Below are positions 38,384 to 47,029 of a DNA stretch of 64,000 bases, in pieces. The notes below the pieces were generated by a model, which was not told the DNA's origin, ran no database searches, and was given only the letters and a program-made list of their open reading frames with translations. Within the stretch, counting starts at the first letter, position 1; every line of letters begins with the position of its first letter. A program made the translations under genes and the position numbers. The DNA is from Variovorax paradoxus (lineage in GTDB: Bacteria; Pseudomonadota; Gammaproteobacteria; Burkholderiales; Burkholderiaceae_C), in contig NZ_JAUSXG010000001.1 in assembly GCF_030815855.1 (NCBI RefSeq), forward strand, positions 3,410,001 to 3,474,000. The letters run 5' to 3'.

Positions 38384-38809
38384 ATGCGCCCTGCTGTCAC
38401 CTATCCCCTCACGGTCTATTACGACGCCACCTGCGACCTCTGCACGGCCGAGATGAATGGGATGAAGGCGCGCGATTCCGCCGGGCGCCTGAACCTCGTC
38501 GACTGCTCCCCTGCCGGATTCAACGCCGGGCCTGGACCGCGCGAAGCGCTGATGACAGCGATTCACGCCGTCGACGCCAGTGGAGAGGTGTTCACGGGCG
38601 TCCCTGCCATCCGGGCCTGCCGCGACGCCGTCGGGCTGCCGAGCGGCAGCTTTCTGCTCGATCTGCCGCTCGTCGCGCCGCTGGCCGACCGCGCCTATGC
38701 GCTGCTGGCGCGCAACCGCTATCGGCTGCCGCGCTGGCTGGTCATCCTTCTTGCCGGAAAGGCGGCGCGCTCGTCCGCCACCTGCGCCGGTGGCAATTGC
38801 CGGATCTGA
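38384..38809 (+). CDS. DCC-family (DUF393) thiol-disulfide oxidoreductase-like protein
   Basis: Protein of 141 residues. The signature YYDATCDLCTAEM has the Asp and the CxxC pair of DUF393 proteins, followed by GRLNLVDCSP and the GVPAIRACRDAVGLP block. Family members are thought to be thiol-disulfide oxidoreductases, but no substrate is known. I start at the ATG at 38384; a TTG at 38360 lies inside the operator. First gene of the putative operon. Confidence 0.85.
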   Translation: MRPAVTYPLTVYYDATCDLCTAEMNGMKARDSAGRLNLVDCSPAGFNAGPGPREALMTAIHAVDASGEVFTGVPAIRACRDAVGLPSGSFLLDLPLVAPLADRAYALLARNRYRLPRWLVILLAGKAARSSATCAGGNCRI

Positions 38810-38827
38810 ATAAAAAAGGAGCTTCTC

Positions 38828-39793
38828 GTGCCCAACGTTTTCCAGCCCGATTTCCGCGCGCCGCAGGCGCTTGCCCCGTCCGAAGCACCGCTGTCCAACC
38901 CCGCCATCACCACGGCCGAGACGCGCGACTATTTCACCGAGGTGGCCGACGACTACCGCGCATGGAGCCCCAGCTACAACATGCACTTCGGTTTCTGGCG
39001 GCTCGGGCTCAATCCGCTGCGGCGCGAAGGCATGCTGGTGGAGATGAATCGCGCGGTCGGCCGTGCATTGAAGCTCGATGAACCCGACACCATCGCGCCG
39101 AAGCATGCGGCCGCACGCCGCCGCTGCGTGATCGACCTCGGCTGCGGCGCCGGCGCCACGGCGCGCACGCTGGTGAGCGAAGACCCATCGCTGTATGCCG
39201 TCACCGTCACCAACGTGGCCGTGCAGAACAGCATCTCGGCCCGGCTCGATGCCCGTGCTGGCGTGGCCGATCGCATGGCGCACATTGAGGCGGACTACAC
39301 GCGCACCGGCCTGCCCGCCGCGCAGGCCGACGGCGCCTGGGCGGTGGAAAGCGCCTGCTATGCGAGCGGCACGGCAAAGGCCGACTTCGTACGCGAGGCG
39401 GCACGCCTGCTGAAGCCCGGCGCGCGGCTCGCGGTGGTCGATGGCTTTCTGCTGCGGCGCCAGCCCGGCCGCGTCGCGGGGTGGTTGCACCGCCTCTGGG
39501 CCGACAGCTGGGCCGTGCCCACGCTGGCCGTGCAGGACGACTTCGTGGCCGCGCTGCGCGACAACGGCTTCGACGACATCGAAGTGCAATCGCTGCGCTG
39601 GCGCGTGGCACCCAGCGCGCTGCACATCCCGGCGCTGGCCACGCGCTTTGCGCTGGCCGAGCTCTGGAAGGCGCGCGGCAAGCTCAGCCCCTGGCGCCGC
39701 AAGCACATCGTGGCCAGCTATTGCGCCCTGGTGCTGGGCCTTTTCTGGCGCGACTTCGACTACTGCATGGTCACCGCCAGGCGCAGCGGCTGA
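38828..39793 (+). CDS. Class I SAM-dependent methyltransferase
   Basis: Protein of 321 residues. Motif I VIDLGCGAGA is at residues 101-110; the acidic post-motif and WAVESACYASGTAKADFVREAARLLKPGARLAVVDGF resemble the small-molecule methyltransferases of the tocopherol/sterol/cyclopropane type, which act on lipophilic substrates. It is 18 bp downstream of the DCC gene. The substrate is unknown. Confidence 0.85.
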   Translation: MPNVFQPDFRAPQALAPSEAPLSNPAITTAETRDYFTEVADDYRAWSPSYNMHFGFWRLGLNPLRREGMLVEMNRAVGRALKLDEPDTIAPKHAAARRRCVIDLGCGAGATARTLVSEDPSLYAVTVTNVAVQNSISARLDARAGVADRMAHIEADYTRTGLPAAQADGAWAVESACYASGTAKADFVREAARLLKPGARLAVVDGFLLRRQPGRVAGWLHRLWADSWAVPTLAVQDDFVAALRDNGFDDIEVQSLRWRVAPSALHIPALATRFALAELWKARGKLSPWRRKHIVASYCALVLGLFWRDFDYCMVTARRSG

Positions 39794-39843
39794 AAACCGC
39801 CAAAACGACAAGACAGCAAACACAACGAGGAGAAGGAACCTTC

Positions 39844-40890
39844 ATGAGCACCGAACCCGAAGAAACCGCACCGCGCGAGTTGCCACCCGCCGCGGCCGGC
39901 ACCGCGGAAATGCACGACGCACCCAGGCGCCGCATGCCCTTTGCATGGTTCTGGCCGCTGCTGGTGGGCGCCGCGGCCGCTTTCGTGCTGCGCATTGCCT
40001 TCAGCGGATTGCCGGGGCAACGCTTCTCGGCCATGCTGGGCTCCTTCATCTACCTTGCTCCCGCGGTGTGCGGTGCCGTTACGGTCTACATGGCCGAGCG
40101 CATCGAGCGGCGCAGCTGGGGCTACTACATCTGGGCACCGTGGGTTGCCACCGCGCTGTTCGTGGTCGGCACGCTGCTGGTCTTCATCGAGGGAATGATC
40201 TGCGCCATCGTGATCGTTCCGCTGTTCGCCATCATGGGCAGCGTCGGCGGGCTCGTCATGGGGCTGGTCTGCCGCGTGACCCGGTGGCCGAAGCCCGCGC
40301 TGTACAGCTTTGCGGTGCTGCCGCTCATGCTGGGCGCCATCGAACCGCAGCTGCCCAACCCGGAGCAGATTTCAAACACGTCGCGCACGCTCTTCATCGC
40401 GGCACCCGCCGAGCGGGTGTGGCATGAACTCAACGATGCACGCAACATCCAGCCGAGCGAAGTCGGCGATGCCTGGGCCTACCGCATCGGCGTGCCGATG
40501 CCGGTGGGAGCCGTGACCGAAGAAACGCCCGAAGGCCGCGTGCGCAAGGTGCAGTGGCAGAAGAACGTGCACTTCGACGAAGTCGTCACCGACTGGCAGC
40601 CGCTGCAGCGCGTGCAATGGCGCTACCGCTTCTCGCCGGACTCTTTTCCGGCCGGAGCCCTGGACGACCATGTGCTCATCGGCGGCCACTATTTCGACCT
40701 GCGCGACTCGGCCTACACGCTCACGCCGCGCGACGGCGGCACGGAGCTTCGCATCGACGTGTCATGGCGCGTGAGCACGCGCTTCAACTGGTACGCCGAC
40801 CGCGTGGCACAGCTTCTCCTCGGAGATTTTTCCGAGCACATCCTGCGCTTCTACAAAGTGCGCAGCGAAGCCGCCGCGGCGGCCGCATGA
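39844..40890 (+). CDS. Membrane protein with C-terminal SRPBCC (START-like) domain
   Basis: Protein of 348 residues. After about 33 polar residues come five predicted membrane segments (about 34-52, 60-80, 93-113, 115-140, 148-163). From about residue 180 the sequence STRTLFIAAPAERVWHELNDARN opens an SRPBCC domain typical of lipid- or polyketide-binding proteins, ending LLLGDFSEHILRFYKVRSE and an Ala tail. The combination suggests a membrane-anchored lipid-like ligand binder. The stop overlaps the next start (ATGA). Confidence 0.78.
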   Translation: MSTEPEETAPRELPPAAAGTAEMHDAPRRRMPFAWFWPLLVGAAAAFVLRIAFSGLPGQRFSAMLGSFIYLAPAVCGAVTVYMAERIERRSWGYYIWAPWVATALFVVGTLLVFIEGMICAIVIVPLFAIMGSVGGLVMGLVCRVTRWPKPALYSFAVLPLMLGAIEPQLPNPEQISNTSRTLFIAAPAERVWHELNDARNIQPSEVGDAWAYRIGVPMPVGAVTEETPEGRVRKVQWQKNVHFDEVVTDWQPLQRVQWRYRFSPDSFPAGALDDHVLIGGHYFDLRDSAYTLTPRDGGTELRIDVSWRVSTRFNWYADRVAQLLLGDFSEHILRFYKVRSEAAAAAA

Positions 40891-41507
40891 ACGACACACG
40901 GCCCGTCTTCCAGCAAGTGCTCGGCCCCGGCTGGGCACAGCTGGGCGACGTGATCCGCCGGCACTACACGATGGCGCCGTTCTCCAACGCCCACGTGTGC
41001 GTGCGCGGCACGATGGACGAGGTGCACCACGCACCGTGGGCGCGCATGCTGATGCCCTTCGGCCGCCTGTTCGGCGCGCTCGTTCCCTACACCGGCACCG
41101 GCGTGCCGATCGAAGTGCACTACCGCTGCCGACCGAACGACGCCCTCCTGTACTGGGACCGCGTCTTCCGTTTCGAAGCCCGGGCGCCGTTTCACTTTCG
41201 CTCGCACATGGCGCATGTGGCGGAGCGCGGCAACGAGGTGATCGAATACGTGCGCTTCGGCATCGGCATGCGCTTGGCCGTGAGCGCGGAAGATGGCGCG
41301 CTGGTGTTTCGCGACAAAGGCTACATCTGGCGCCTTGGCAGGCTGCGCTTGCCGCTGCCGCTGGGCTTGCTGGTGGGCACGGCCTATGTCGAGGAGCGGC
41401 CCGATCCGGCCGATGCCGACGGCTTCACCATGAAGATGGTGCTGCGCCACCGCTGGTTCGGCGACGTGTTCCGCTACAGCGGGCGCTTCCGGTTAGGGCC
41501 ACAATGA
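40887..41507 (+). CDS. DUF4166 domain protein
   Basis: Protein of 206 residues. Blocks PVFQQVLGPGWAQLGDVIRRHY, RMLMPFGRLFGALVPYTGTGVPIEVHYRC and FRDKGYIWRLGRLRLPLPLGLLVGTAYVEERP match the DUF4166 pattern, which elsewhere is often fused to NAD-binding oxidoreductase domains. No membrane segment or signal peptide. Function is not known. Translationally coupled to the SRPBCC membrane protein and followed 6 bp later by a DOPA-dioxygenase-like gene. Confidence 0.75.
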   Translation: MNDTRPVFQQVLGPGWAQLGDVIRRHYTMAPFSNAHVCVRGTMDEVHHAPWARMLMPFGRLFGALVPYTGTGVPIEVHYRCRPNDALLYWDRVFRFEARAPFHFRSHMAHVAERGNEVIEYVRFGIGMRLAVSAEDGALVFRDKGYIWRLGRLRLPLPLGLLVGTAYVEERPDPADADGFTMKMVLRHRWFGDVFRYSGRFRLGPQ

Positions 41508-41513
41508 GCCGAT

Positions 41514-41861
41514 ATGCCGCGCCGCCCTGAAAACCTCTATCCGCAATACCACGCCCATGTCTACTTCGGCCCCGACACGGTGGCGCAGGCAAGGCAGCTG
41601 TGCGAGAGCGCGGGCCGCGAGCTGATGGTGGTGGTGGGCCGGGTGCACGAGCGGCTGGTCGGCCCGCATCCGCACTGGAGCTGCCAGCTGGCGTTCGATG
41701 CGGCCGAGTTCGACCAAGTCATCGAATGGCTGGAGGCCCATCGCGACGGACTCGACATTTTTGTACACGGCGTGACGGGCGACGACCTGGCCGACCACAC
41801 GGCGCATGCCATGTGGCTGGGGGAAGAAAGCGCGCTCGACCTGCGGATGTTCCGGCACTAG
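41514..41861 (+). CDS. DOPA 4,5-dioxygenase family protein
   Basis: Small protein of 115 residues of the family named after fungal DOPA 4,5-dioxygenase. YHAHVYFGPDT at the start, VGRVHERLVGPHPHWSCQLAF in the middle and FVHGVTGDDLADHTAHAMWLGE at the end supply His residues that can bind a metal. It is six bases after the DUF4166 gene, so probably the last gene of the operon, though it is widespread and often stands alone. Ring-cleavage activity is not proven for bacterial members. Confidence 0.85.
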   Translation: MPRRPENLYPQYHAHVYFGPDTVAQARQLCESAGRELMVVVGRVHERLVGPHPHWSCQLAFDAAEFDQVIEWLEAHRDGLDIFVHGVTGDDLADHTAHAMWLGEESALDLRMFRH

Positions 41862-41879
41862 CCGCAACGCCGCAACCGG

Positions 41880-42536
41880 TCAGAACTCCGCGTCCAGTTC
41901 GTCGATTTCCTCGGGCTCCTGCTTTGCGGCGGTCACCCACTCCTGCATGGCGGGCAGCTCCATCACGCGCTTGCAGTACGAGACGCAAACAGTGTCGAGC
42001 GGCACGTCGTAGCTCAGGAACCGCGTGACCACCGGCGCGTACATGGCATCGGCCATGCCTGGCTGCTTGCCGAACAGGAAGGGGCCGCCGTAGCTCTTCA
42101 GGCATTCGCGCCAGATGGCGACGATGCAGTCGATGTCGGCTTGCGCGCGGGACCAGATCTTGAAGCCCGGAAAGCGGGCCTTGATGTTCATGGGCAACGC
42201 CCCGCGCATCGAAGCGAAGCCGGAATGCATTTCGCCGCAGATCGCGCGGCAATGCGCGCGGGCCTGGATGTCGGCCGGCAGCAGCCCGGCCTTGGGCTTG
42301 ATCTCGTTCAGGTATTCGCCGATGGCCAGCGTGTCCCACACCTTGACGCCGCCGTGCTGCAGCGAGGGCACCAGCATCGACGACGAGAGCAGCAGCATCT
42401 CGGCCTTCATGGCCGGGTCGTCGGGCGGAATGATCTTCTCGCTGAAGTCGAGTCCGGCCAGCCTGCACATCAGCCAACCCCGCAGCGCCCAGGCGCCGTA
42501 GTTCCTGCTGCTGATGGTGAGAACGGGTTTGGCCAT
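41880..42536 (-). CDS. Glutathione S-transferase family protein
   Basis: GST of 218 residues. The N-terminal thioredoxin-like domain carries ISSRNYGAWALRGWLM with a candidate catalytic Ser, VPSLQHGGVKVWDTLAIGEYL as the glutathione site, and an all-helical C-terminal domain with GMADAMYAPVVTRF. It converges with the DOPA-dioxygenase-like gene, 18 bp apart, and is divergent from phaZ. Physiological substrate unknown. Confidence 0.87.
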   Translation of the reverse strand: MAKPVLTISSRNYGAWALRGWLMCRLAGLDFSEKIIPPDDPAMKAEMLLLSSSMLVPSLQHGGVKVWDTLAIGEYLNEIKPKAGLLPADIQARAHCRAICGEMHSGFASMRGALPMNIKARFPGFKIWSRAQADIDCIVAIWRECLKSYGGPFLFGKQPGMADAMYAPVVTRFLSYDVPLDTVCVSYCKRVMELPAMQEWVTAAKQEPEEIDELDAEF

Positions 42537-42636
42537 CGTGGGTCTCCTTGGCGGGTTGCCTTGCTGCCGGGTTGGCTCCCATGGCCGTGCAAGGCCTGTG
42601 CCACCGCTTGGCCCGCAACTTGCCTGTACGGCTCAT

Positions 42637-43854
42637 ATGCTGTACCGGGCCTACCAGAACCAAGCCGACCTGCTCTCGCCCTCCCGGCTCGCAGCCCAGT
42701 ACCTCGGCAGCGCCTTCTGGAAGGACGGCACCGAACGCACCATGCTGCGGCGCATGGCGGCCCAGTTCGAGGTGTTCTCGCGCCTGCGGCTGACCCATTC
42801 GCGGCCCGACTACGGCATTGCCAGCGTCCCCGTCGACGGTGCGGAAACGGCCGTGCACGAAGAGAAAACACTGGTTTCGCCCTTCGGCACCCTGCTGCAT
42901 TTCCGCAAGGACACCCGGGCCACGCACCCTCCCGTGTTGCTGGTCGCACCACTGTCGGGCCATTTCGCGACGCTGCTGCGCGAAACCGTGCGCACCCTGC
43001 TGCGCGACCACGACGTGTATCTGACCGATTGGCACAACGCGCGCGACGTGCCGCTGTGGCATGGCGGCTTCAGCCTCGACGACTACACGCTGCAGCTCAT
43101 CCAGTTCCTCGAAGCCATCGGCCCAGGCGTGCACATGGTCGCGGTCTGCCAGCCCTGCGTGGCGGCGCTGGCCGCCACCGCACTGATGGCCGAAGACGAC
43201 AGCCCCGCCACGCCGCGCAGCCTCACGCTCATGGCCGGCCCTGTCGACTGCCGCATCAACCCCACCGGTGTGAACAAGCTCGCCACCAGCAAGCCCATCG
43301 AATGGTTCCGCCGCAATCTCATCAGCCACGTGCCGTGGCCGCATGCCGGCATGATGCGGCGCGTGTACCCCGGCTTCCTGCAGCTTTCGGCCTTCATGAG
43401 CATGAACCCCGAACGCCACAAGAAGCAGTTCCAGGACATGGTGCATCACCTGGTCGAGGGCGAGGTCGAAAAGGCGCGCACCATCGGCGCCTTCTACGAC
43501 GAGTACCTGGCGGTGAACGACCTGCCGGCCGAGTTCTACCTGGAGACGGTGGAGCGCGTGTTCCAGACCTACGACCTGCCGCGCGGCGTGCTCACCGTGG
43601 GCGACCGCACCGTGAACCCGGCGGCCATCCGCCGCACCGCGCTGCTCACCGTGGAGGGCGAGCGCGACGACATCTGCGCCGTTGGCCAGACAGTGGCGGC
43701 GCAAGACCTGTGCACCGGCATCCGGCCGTATCTCAAGTCCCATCACCTGCAGGCCGGCGTGGGGCACTACGGCGTTTTCAGCGGCAGCAAGTGGAACGCG
43801 CAGATCTACCCGCGCGTGCGCGAAACCATTCACGCGGCCGCCGAGCTGCACTGA
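42637..43854 (+). CDS. phaZ: Intracellular polyhydroxyalkanoate depolymerase
   Basis: Protein of 405 residues that mobilises stored polyhydroxybutyrate granules. Typical start MLYRAYQNQADLLSPSRLAAQ; the catalytic nucleophile is Cys171 in AVCQPCVA instead of the Ser of extracellular depolymerases; later blocks YLTDWHNARDVP, MAGPVDCRINPT and GVGHYGVFSGSKWN with the catalytic His are intact. No signal peptide, consistent with an intracellular enzyme. The organism therefore probably stores PHA. Confidence 0.93.
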   Translation: MLYRAYQNQADLLSPSRLAAQYLGSAFWKDGTERTMLRRMAAQFEVFSRLRLTHSRPDYGIASVPVDGAETAVHEEKTLVSPFGTLLHFRKDTRATHPPVLLVAPLSGHFATLLRETVRTLLRDHDVYLTDWHNARDVPLWHGGFSLDDYTLQLIQFLEAIGPGVHMVAVCQPCVAALAATALMAEDDSPATPRSLTLMAGPVDCRINPTGVNKLATSKPIEWFRRNLISHVPWPHAGMMRRVYPGFLQLSAFMSMNPERHKKQFQDMVHHLVEGEVEKARTIGAFYDEYLAVNDLPAEFYLETVERVFQTYDLPRGVLTVGDRTVNPAAIRRTALLTVEGERDDICAVGQTVAAQDLCTGIRPYLKSHHLQAGVGHYGVFSGSKWNAQIYPRVRETIHAAAELH

Positions 43855-43877
43855 CCGCAGCGCCTGCGCGCCCGGCT

Positions 43878-44834
43878 TCAGCGCCGGCCGCGCCGCTCCT
43901 TCGATGCCACGCGCCGTACCGTCGCTTCTCCGGCCTGCGGCAGCCGCTCGCGCAGGAACGCGATCAGCTCCTGCGCCGCCACGTTGCGCATCGGGCCCGG
44001 CAGGTACGCCAGCACAACGCGGCGCTCGATGCGCGGCTTCAGCAGCGGCAGCACCACCAGTTCGGGATCGCGCAGCGACGAGGTGTAGAGCCGCGGCATC
44101 AGCCCCAGGGCCTGCCCGCTGCGCACCAGGGCGTAGAGCGTTTCGGAATAGCTCACGCGGTAGGGTTCGGGTCCCTGTTCGAACTGCGCCCGTGCGGGGT
44201 TGCCGAGCGCCGGCATGCTGCCGCTCTCGAACAGCACCAGCCGCTCCTTGCCGATGGCCTCCCAACTCGCGTCCGCCGCTGCGGCCAATGCATGGTCGCG
44301 CCGCACCACCAGCACCAGCGGATCGCGGAACAGGTCGACGCAGGCCAAGCCGCCGGGCGGCTCCGTGATGGCGGCCACCGCCATGTCGAGTTGGCCGCTG
44401 CGCAGTTCGGACAGCAGCTCGGTCGAAGGCGCATCGCGCCAGGCGATCTCGATTTCGCGCTGCCCGCCTTGCAGGAATTCGCTCGCCGCCGCCGTCACGC
44501 GCGCGCTGGCCGACGGAATCACGCCCACGCGCACGAAGGCCCGGCCGCGCTGCACCGTGCTTTCGATGTCGCGCAGCGCCACGTCGAAGGCGTTGACCAG
44601 GAAATCGGTGCGCGCCAGCACCTCGGCGCCCACGGGCGTGAGCTCCAGGCGGTGGGTGGAACGGGTCAGCAACTCGGTGCCGAGCAGTTTCTCCATCTGC
44701 TTGACGGCGTTGCTCAGCGCCGGCTGCGTAATGGCCAACCGGCGCGCGGCGCGGCCGAAGTGCCCCTCTTCCACCAGCACCGAGAAGAACTGAAGCTGGC
44801 GCAGCGTGAGCGCGCGAAGCGGCGAAGAGGCCAT
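43878..44834 (-). CDS. LysR-family transcriptional regulator
   Basis: Protein of 318 residues: winged helix (about 8-70, LRQLQFFSVLVEEGHFGRAARRLAITQPALSNAVKQMEKLLGTELL) and a LysR substrate-binding domain. I place the start at the ATG at 44834; the open frame continues upstream, but there is no family sequence there. It is divergent from the adenosine-deaminase-like gene, 84 bp away, and probably regulates it and the following Bug gene. Confidence 0.88.
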   Translation of the reverse strand: MASSPLRALTLRQLQFFSVLVEEGHFGRAARRLAITQPALSNAVKQMEKLLGTELLTRSTHRLELTPVGAEVLARTDFLVNAFDVALRDIESTVQRGRAFVRVGVIPSASARVTAAASEFLQGGQREIEIAWRDAPSTELLSELRSGQLDMAVAAITEPPGGLACVDLFRDPLVLVVRRDHALAAAADASWEAIGKERLVLFESGSMPALGNPARAQFEQGPEPYRVSYSETLYALVRSGQALGLMPRLYTSSLRDPELVVLPLLKPRIERRVVLAYLPGPMRNVAAQELIAFLRERLPQAGEATVRRVASKERRGRR

Positions 44835-44849
44835 GGCGTCCTGGTTATC

Positions 44850-44886
44850 GATTCGATGAATCAAATTATAGAAATTCAAAATTTTG
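44850..44886. promoter_or_regulatory. Dyads in the LysR/deaminase divergent region
   Basis: Two small palindromes, GATTC-GAT-GAATC (44850-44862) and CAAAATTTTG (44877-44886), lie in an AT-rich 84-bp divergent region. They are plausible LysR contact sites, though neither is a clean T-N11-A box. Confidence 0.4.
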
Positions 44887-44918
44887 CTTATGGCACTCCA
44901 CTCCCTAGACTGATCGGC

Positions 44919-46010
44919 ATGACCAGCCCCACCTCGCCGCCCCTCACGCTGGAATCCATGCTGCATGCGATTCCGAAGGTGGAACTGCATTGCCACCTGT
45001 TCGGCACGGTCCGCCACGAAACCTTCAAGCAGCTCAACCATCGCGCGGGTTCGCCGCTCGCGGCCGAGGAGATCGAAGGCTTCTATACGCGCGGAGAAAA
45101 ACCTGTCGGCGTGCTGCGCGTGCTGCGCGCGCTCGACGCGCAGTTGGTGCGCGGCCCAGGCGACCTCTACCAGCTGACGCGCGAATACCTTGAGGACGCC
45201 GCGGCCCACAACGTGCGCTACGCCGAGTTCTTCTGGAATCCGACGGGCACCGTGCACGGCTCGGGCATTGCCTACCCAACGGCGCAATGCGCGATCGTGC
45301 GCGCCATCCAGGACGCCCAGCAGGAGTTCGGCATCACCGGCCGGCTCATCGCCGCCATCGACCGCGAGGCCAGCCCGGAGGCGGCCGTGGAAATGGTGGA
45401 GTGGGTCAAGGCGCACCGCTGCGACGAGGTGATCGGCATCGGCATCGACTACCGAGAGGTCGACCGGCCGCCCGAACTCTTCGCACAGGCGTATGCCGAA
45501 GCGCGGCGCGCGGGGCTCAAGACCACCGCGCACGCCGGCGAGTTCGGCATGCCCTGGACCAACGTGCGCACCGCGGTCGACGTGCTGCAGGTCGACCGCA
45601 TCGACCACGGCTACACAGTGGTCGACCAGCCCGACTTCGCGCGCCAGTGCGCCGAGCGCGGCGTCATCTTTACCGTCGTGCCCACCAACTCCTATTACCT
45701 TCGCACACTGCCGCCCGAGCGCTGGGCGCTCGACCACCCCATTCGCCGCATGCCCGCCCTGGGCCTGCGCATCCACCCCAACACCGACGACCCGACGCTG
45801 CACAAGGTCACGCCCACGCAGGCCTGGCTGATGATGGTGCGCGACTTCGGCTTCGGACTCGACGACCTGCGCGGCTTCATGCACAACGGGCTCGACGGCG
45901 CGTGGATCGACGACACGCAACGCCGCGAGTGGCGCACGCAATGGAGCCGCGAGTTCGACACGCTGCGCGCCCGCCTTGCGCAAGACCCGCATCCACACCA
46001 CCTGCCATGA
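44919..46010 (+). CDS. Adenosine deaminase-like amidohydrolase
   Basis: Protein of 363 residues of the adenosine/adenine deaminase group. Metal ligands: HCH in VELHCHLFG near residue 25, His in TTAHAGE near 206, and Asp in NTDDPTLHKVTP near 289; the catalytic Glu is in HAGE, and DRIDHGY is typical. The usual HxH has Cys in the middle and the SDDP block is TDDP, which suggests a substrate other than adenosine. Its stop overlaps the start of a Bug gene, so substrate capture and deamination may be linked. Confidence 0.82.
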   Translation: MTSPTSPPLTLESMLHAIPKVELHCHLFGTVRHETFKQLNHRAGSPLAAEEIEGFYTRGEKPVGVLRVLRALDAQLVRGPGDLYQLTREYLEDAAAHNVRYAEFFWNPTGTVHGSGIAYPTAQCAIVRAIQDAQQEFGITGRLIAAIDREASPEAAVEMVEWVKAHRCDEVIGIGIDYREVDRPPELFAQAYAEARRAGLKTTAHAGEFGMPWTNVRTAVDVLQVDRIDHGYTVVDQPDFARQCAERGVIFTVVPTNSYYLRTLPPERWALDHPIRRMPALGLRIHPNTDDPTLHKVTPTQAWLMMVRDFGFGLDDLRGFMHNGLDGAWIDDTQRREWRTQWSREFDTLRARLAQDPHPHHLP

Positions 46011-46999
46011 CCCTCACCATGAACACATCCCGTCGCCAGCTTCTGGCCGCAACCGTCTGCTCGATGTTGCCTGCCGCGGCGCTCGCGCAAGGCGCATGGC
46101 CCGCCGCCAAGCCGATCACGCTGATCGTTCCCTACACGGCGGGCGGCAGCGTGGACGTCAACGCCCGCCTCGTCGCCACGCGGCTGGGCGAGCGGCTGAA
46201 GCAGTCGGTGGTGATCGAGAACGTGAGCGGTGCGGGCGGTGCCATCGGCGTGGCCAAGGCCGTGAATGCGACGCCCGACGGCTACACGCTGGTGGTCGGC
46301 CCCGACAGCGCGATCGCCATCGGACGGCTGGTCAACCCCTCGGCCTTCAAGTTCGACCCGCTCAAGGACCTGGCGCCCGTCGGCATGCTCAACACCGCGC
46401 CGATGGTGCTGGTCGCACGGCCCGGCCTCGAAGCCAAGACCTACGCCGACTTCGTGAAGCTCGCGAAGGCCAAGCCGGGTGCCTACAACTACGCCACCTC
46501 GGGCGTCGGCACGGTGCTACAGCTGGCCATGGAACTGCTCAAGCAGCGCAGCGGCATCTTCGTGACCCACGTGCCCTACCGCGGCGGCGCGCAGATCGCC
46601 ACCGACGTGATCGGCAACCAGGTCGACCTGGCGATGCTGGTCAGCACCAGCGCCATTCCGCATGTGAACGGCAACCGCCTGAAGGCGCTCGGCATCACCG
46701 GCAGCCAGCGCCTGGCCGCACTGCCCAACGTGCCCACCTTCAACGAGATGCCGGGCCTCAAGGGCTACGACATGGTGAGCTGGACCGGCATCTTCGCCCC
46801 CGCCAAAACCCCGCCCGCCGTCGTGGCTCGCCTCAACCAGGAACTTAACGCCGTGCTGGCCGAAGACCAGGTGCGCAGCAAACTCAACGAACAAGGCGCC
46901 CTGCCCGGCAACGGCACGCCGGCGCAATTCGGCCAGTTCGTGGAGGCCGAATACGCCCGCAATCAGAAGATCGTGCAGTCGGCCAATATCAAGGAATGA
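46007..46999 (+). CDS. Bug/TctC-family periplasmic solute-binding protein
   Basis: Receptor of 330 residues with a Tat-like start (SRRQLLAA) and cleavage near AALAQ at about residue 28. Motifs are VPYTAGGSVDVNARL, NVSGAGGAIGVAKAV, TPDGYTLVVG and VPYRGGAQIATDVIGNQVD. The start overlaps the deaminase stop; an ATG at 46019 would remove four residues. Ligand likely a substrate of the deaminase-like enzyme, by coupling only. Confidence 0.87.
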   Translation: MTLTMNTSRRQLLAATVCSMLPAAALAQGAWPAAKPITLIVPYTAGGSVDVNARLVATRLGERLKQSVVIENVSGAGGAIGVAKAVNATPDGYTLVVGPDSAIAIGRLVNPSAFKFDPLKDLAPVGMLNTAPMVLVARPGLEAKTYADFVKLAKAKPGAYNYATSGVGTVLQLAMELLKQRSGIFVTHVPYRGGAQIATDVIGNQVDLAMLVSTSAIPHVNGNRLKALGITGSQRLAALPNVPTFNEMPGLKGYDMVSWTGIFAPAKTPPAVVARLNQELNAVLAEDQVRSKLNEQGALPGNGTPAQFGQFVEAEYARNQKIVQSANIKE

Positions 47000-47029
47000 G
47001 CTCGCCGGCCACAGCCAGATCGCGGCGGG

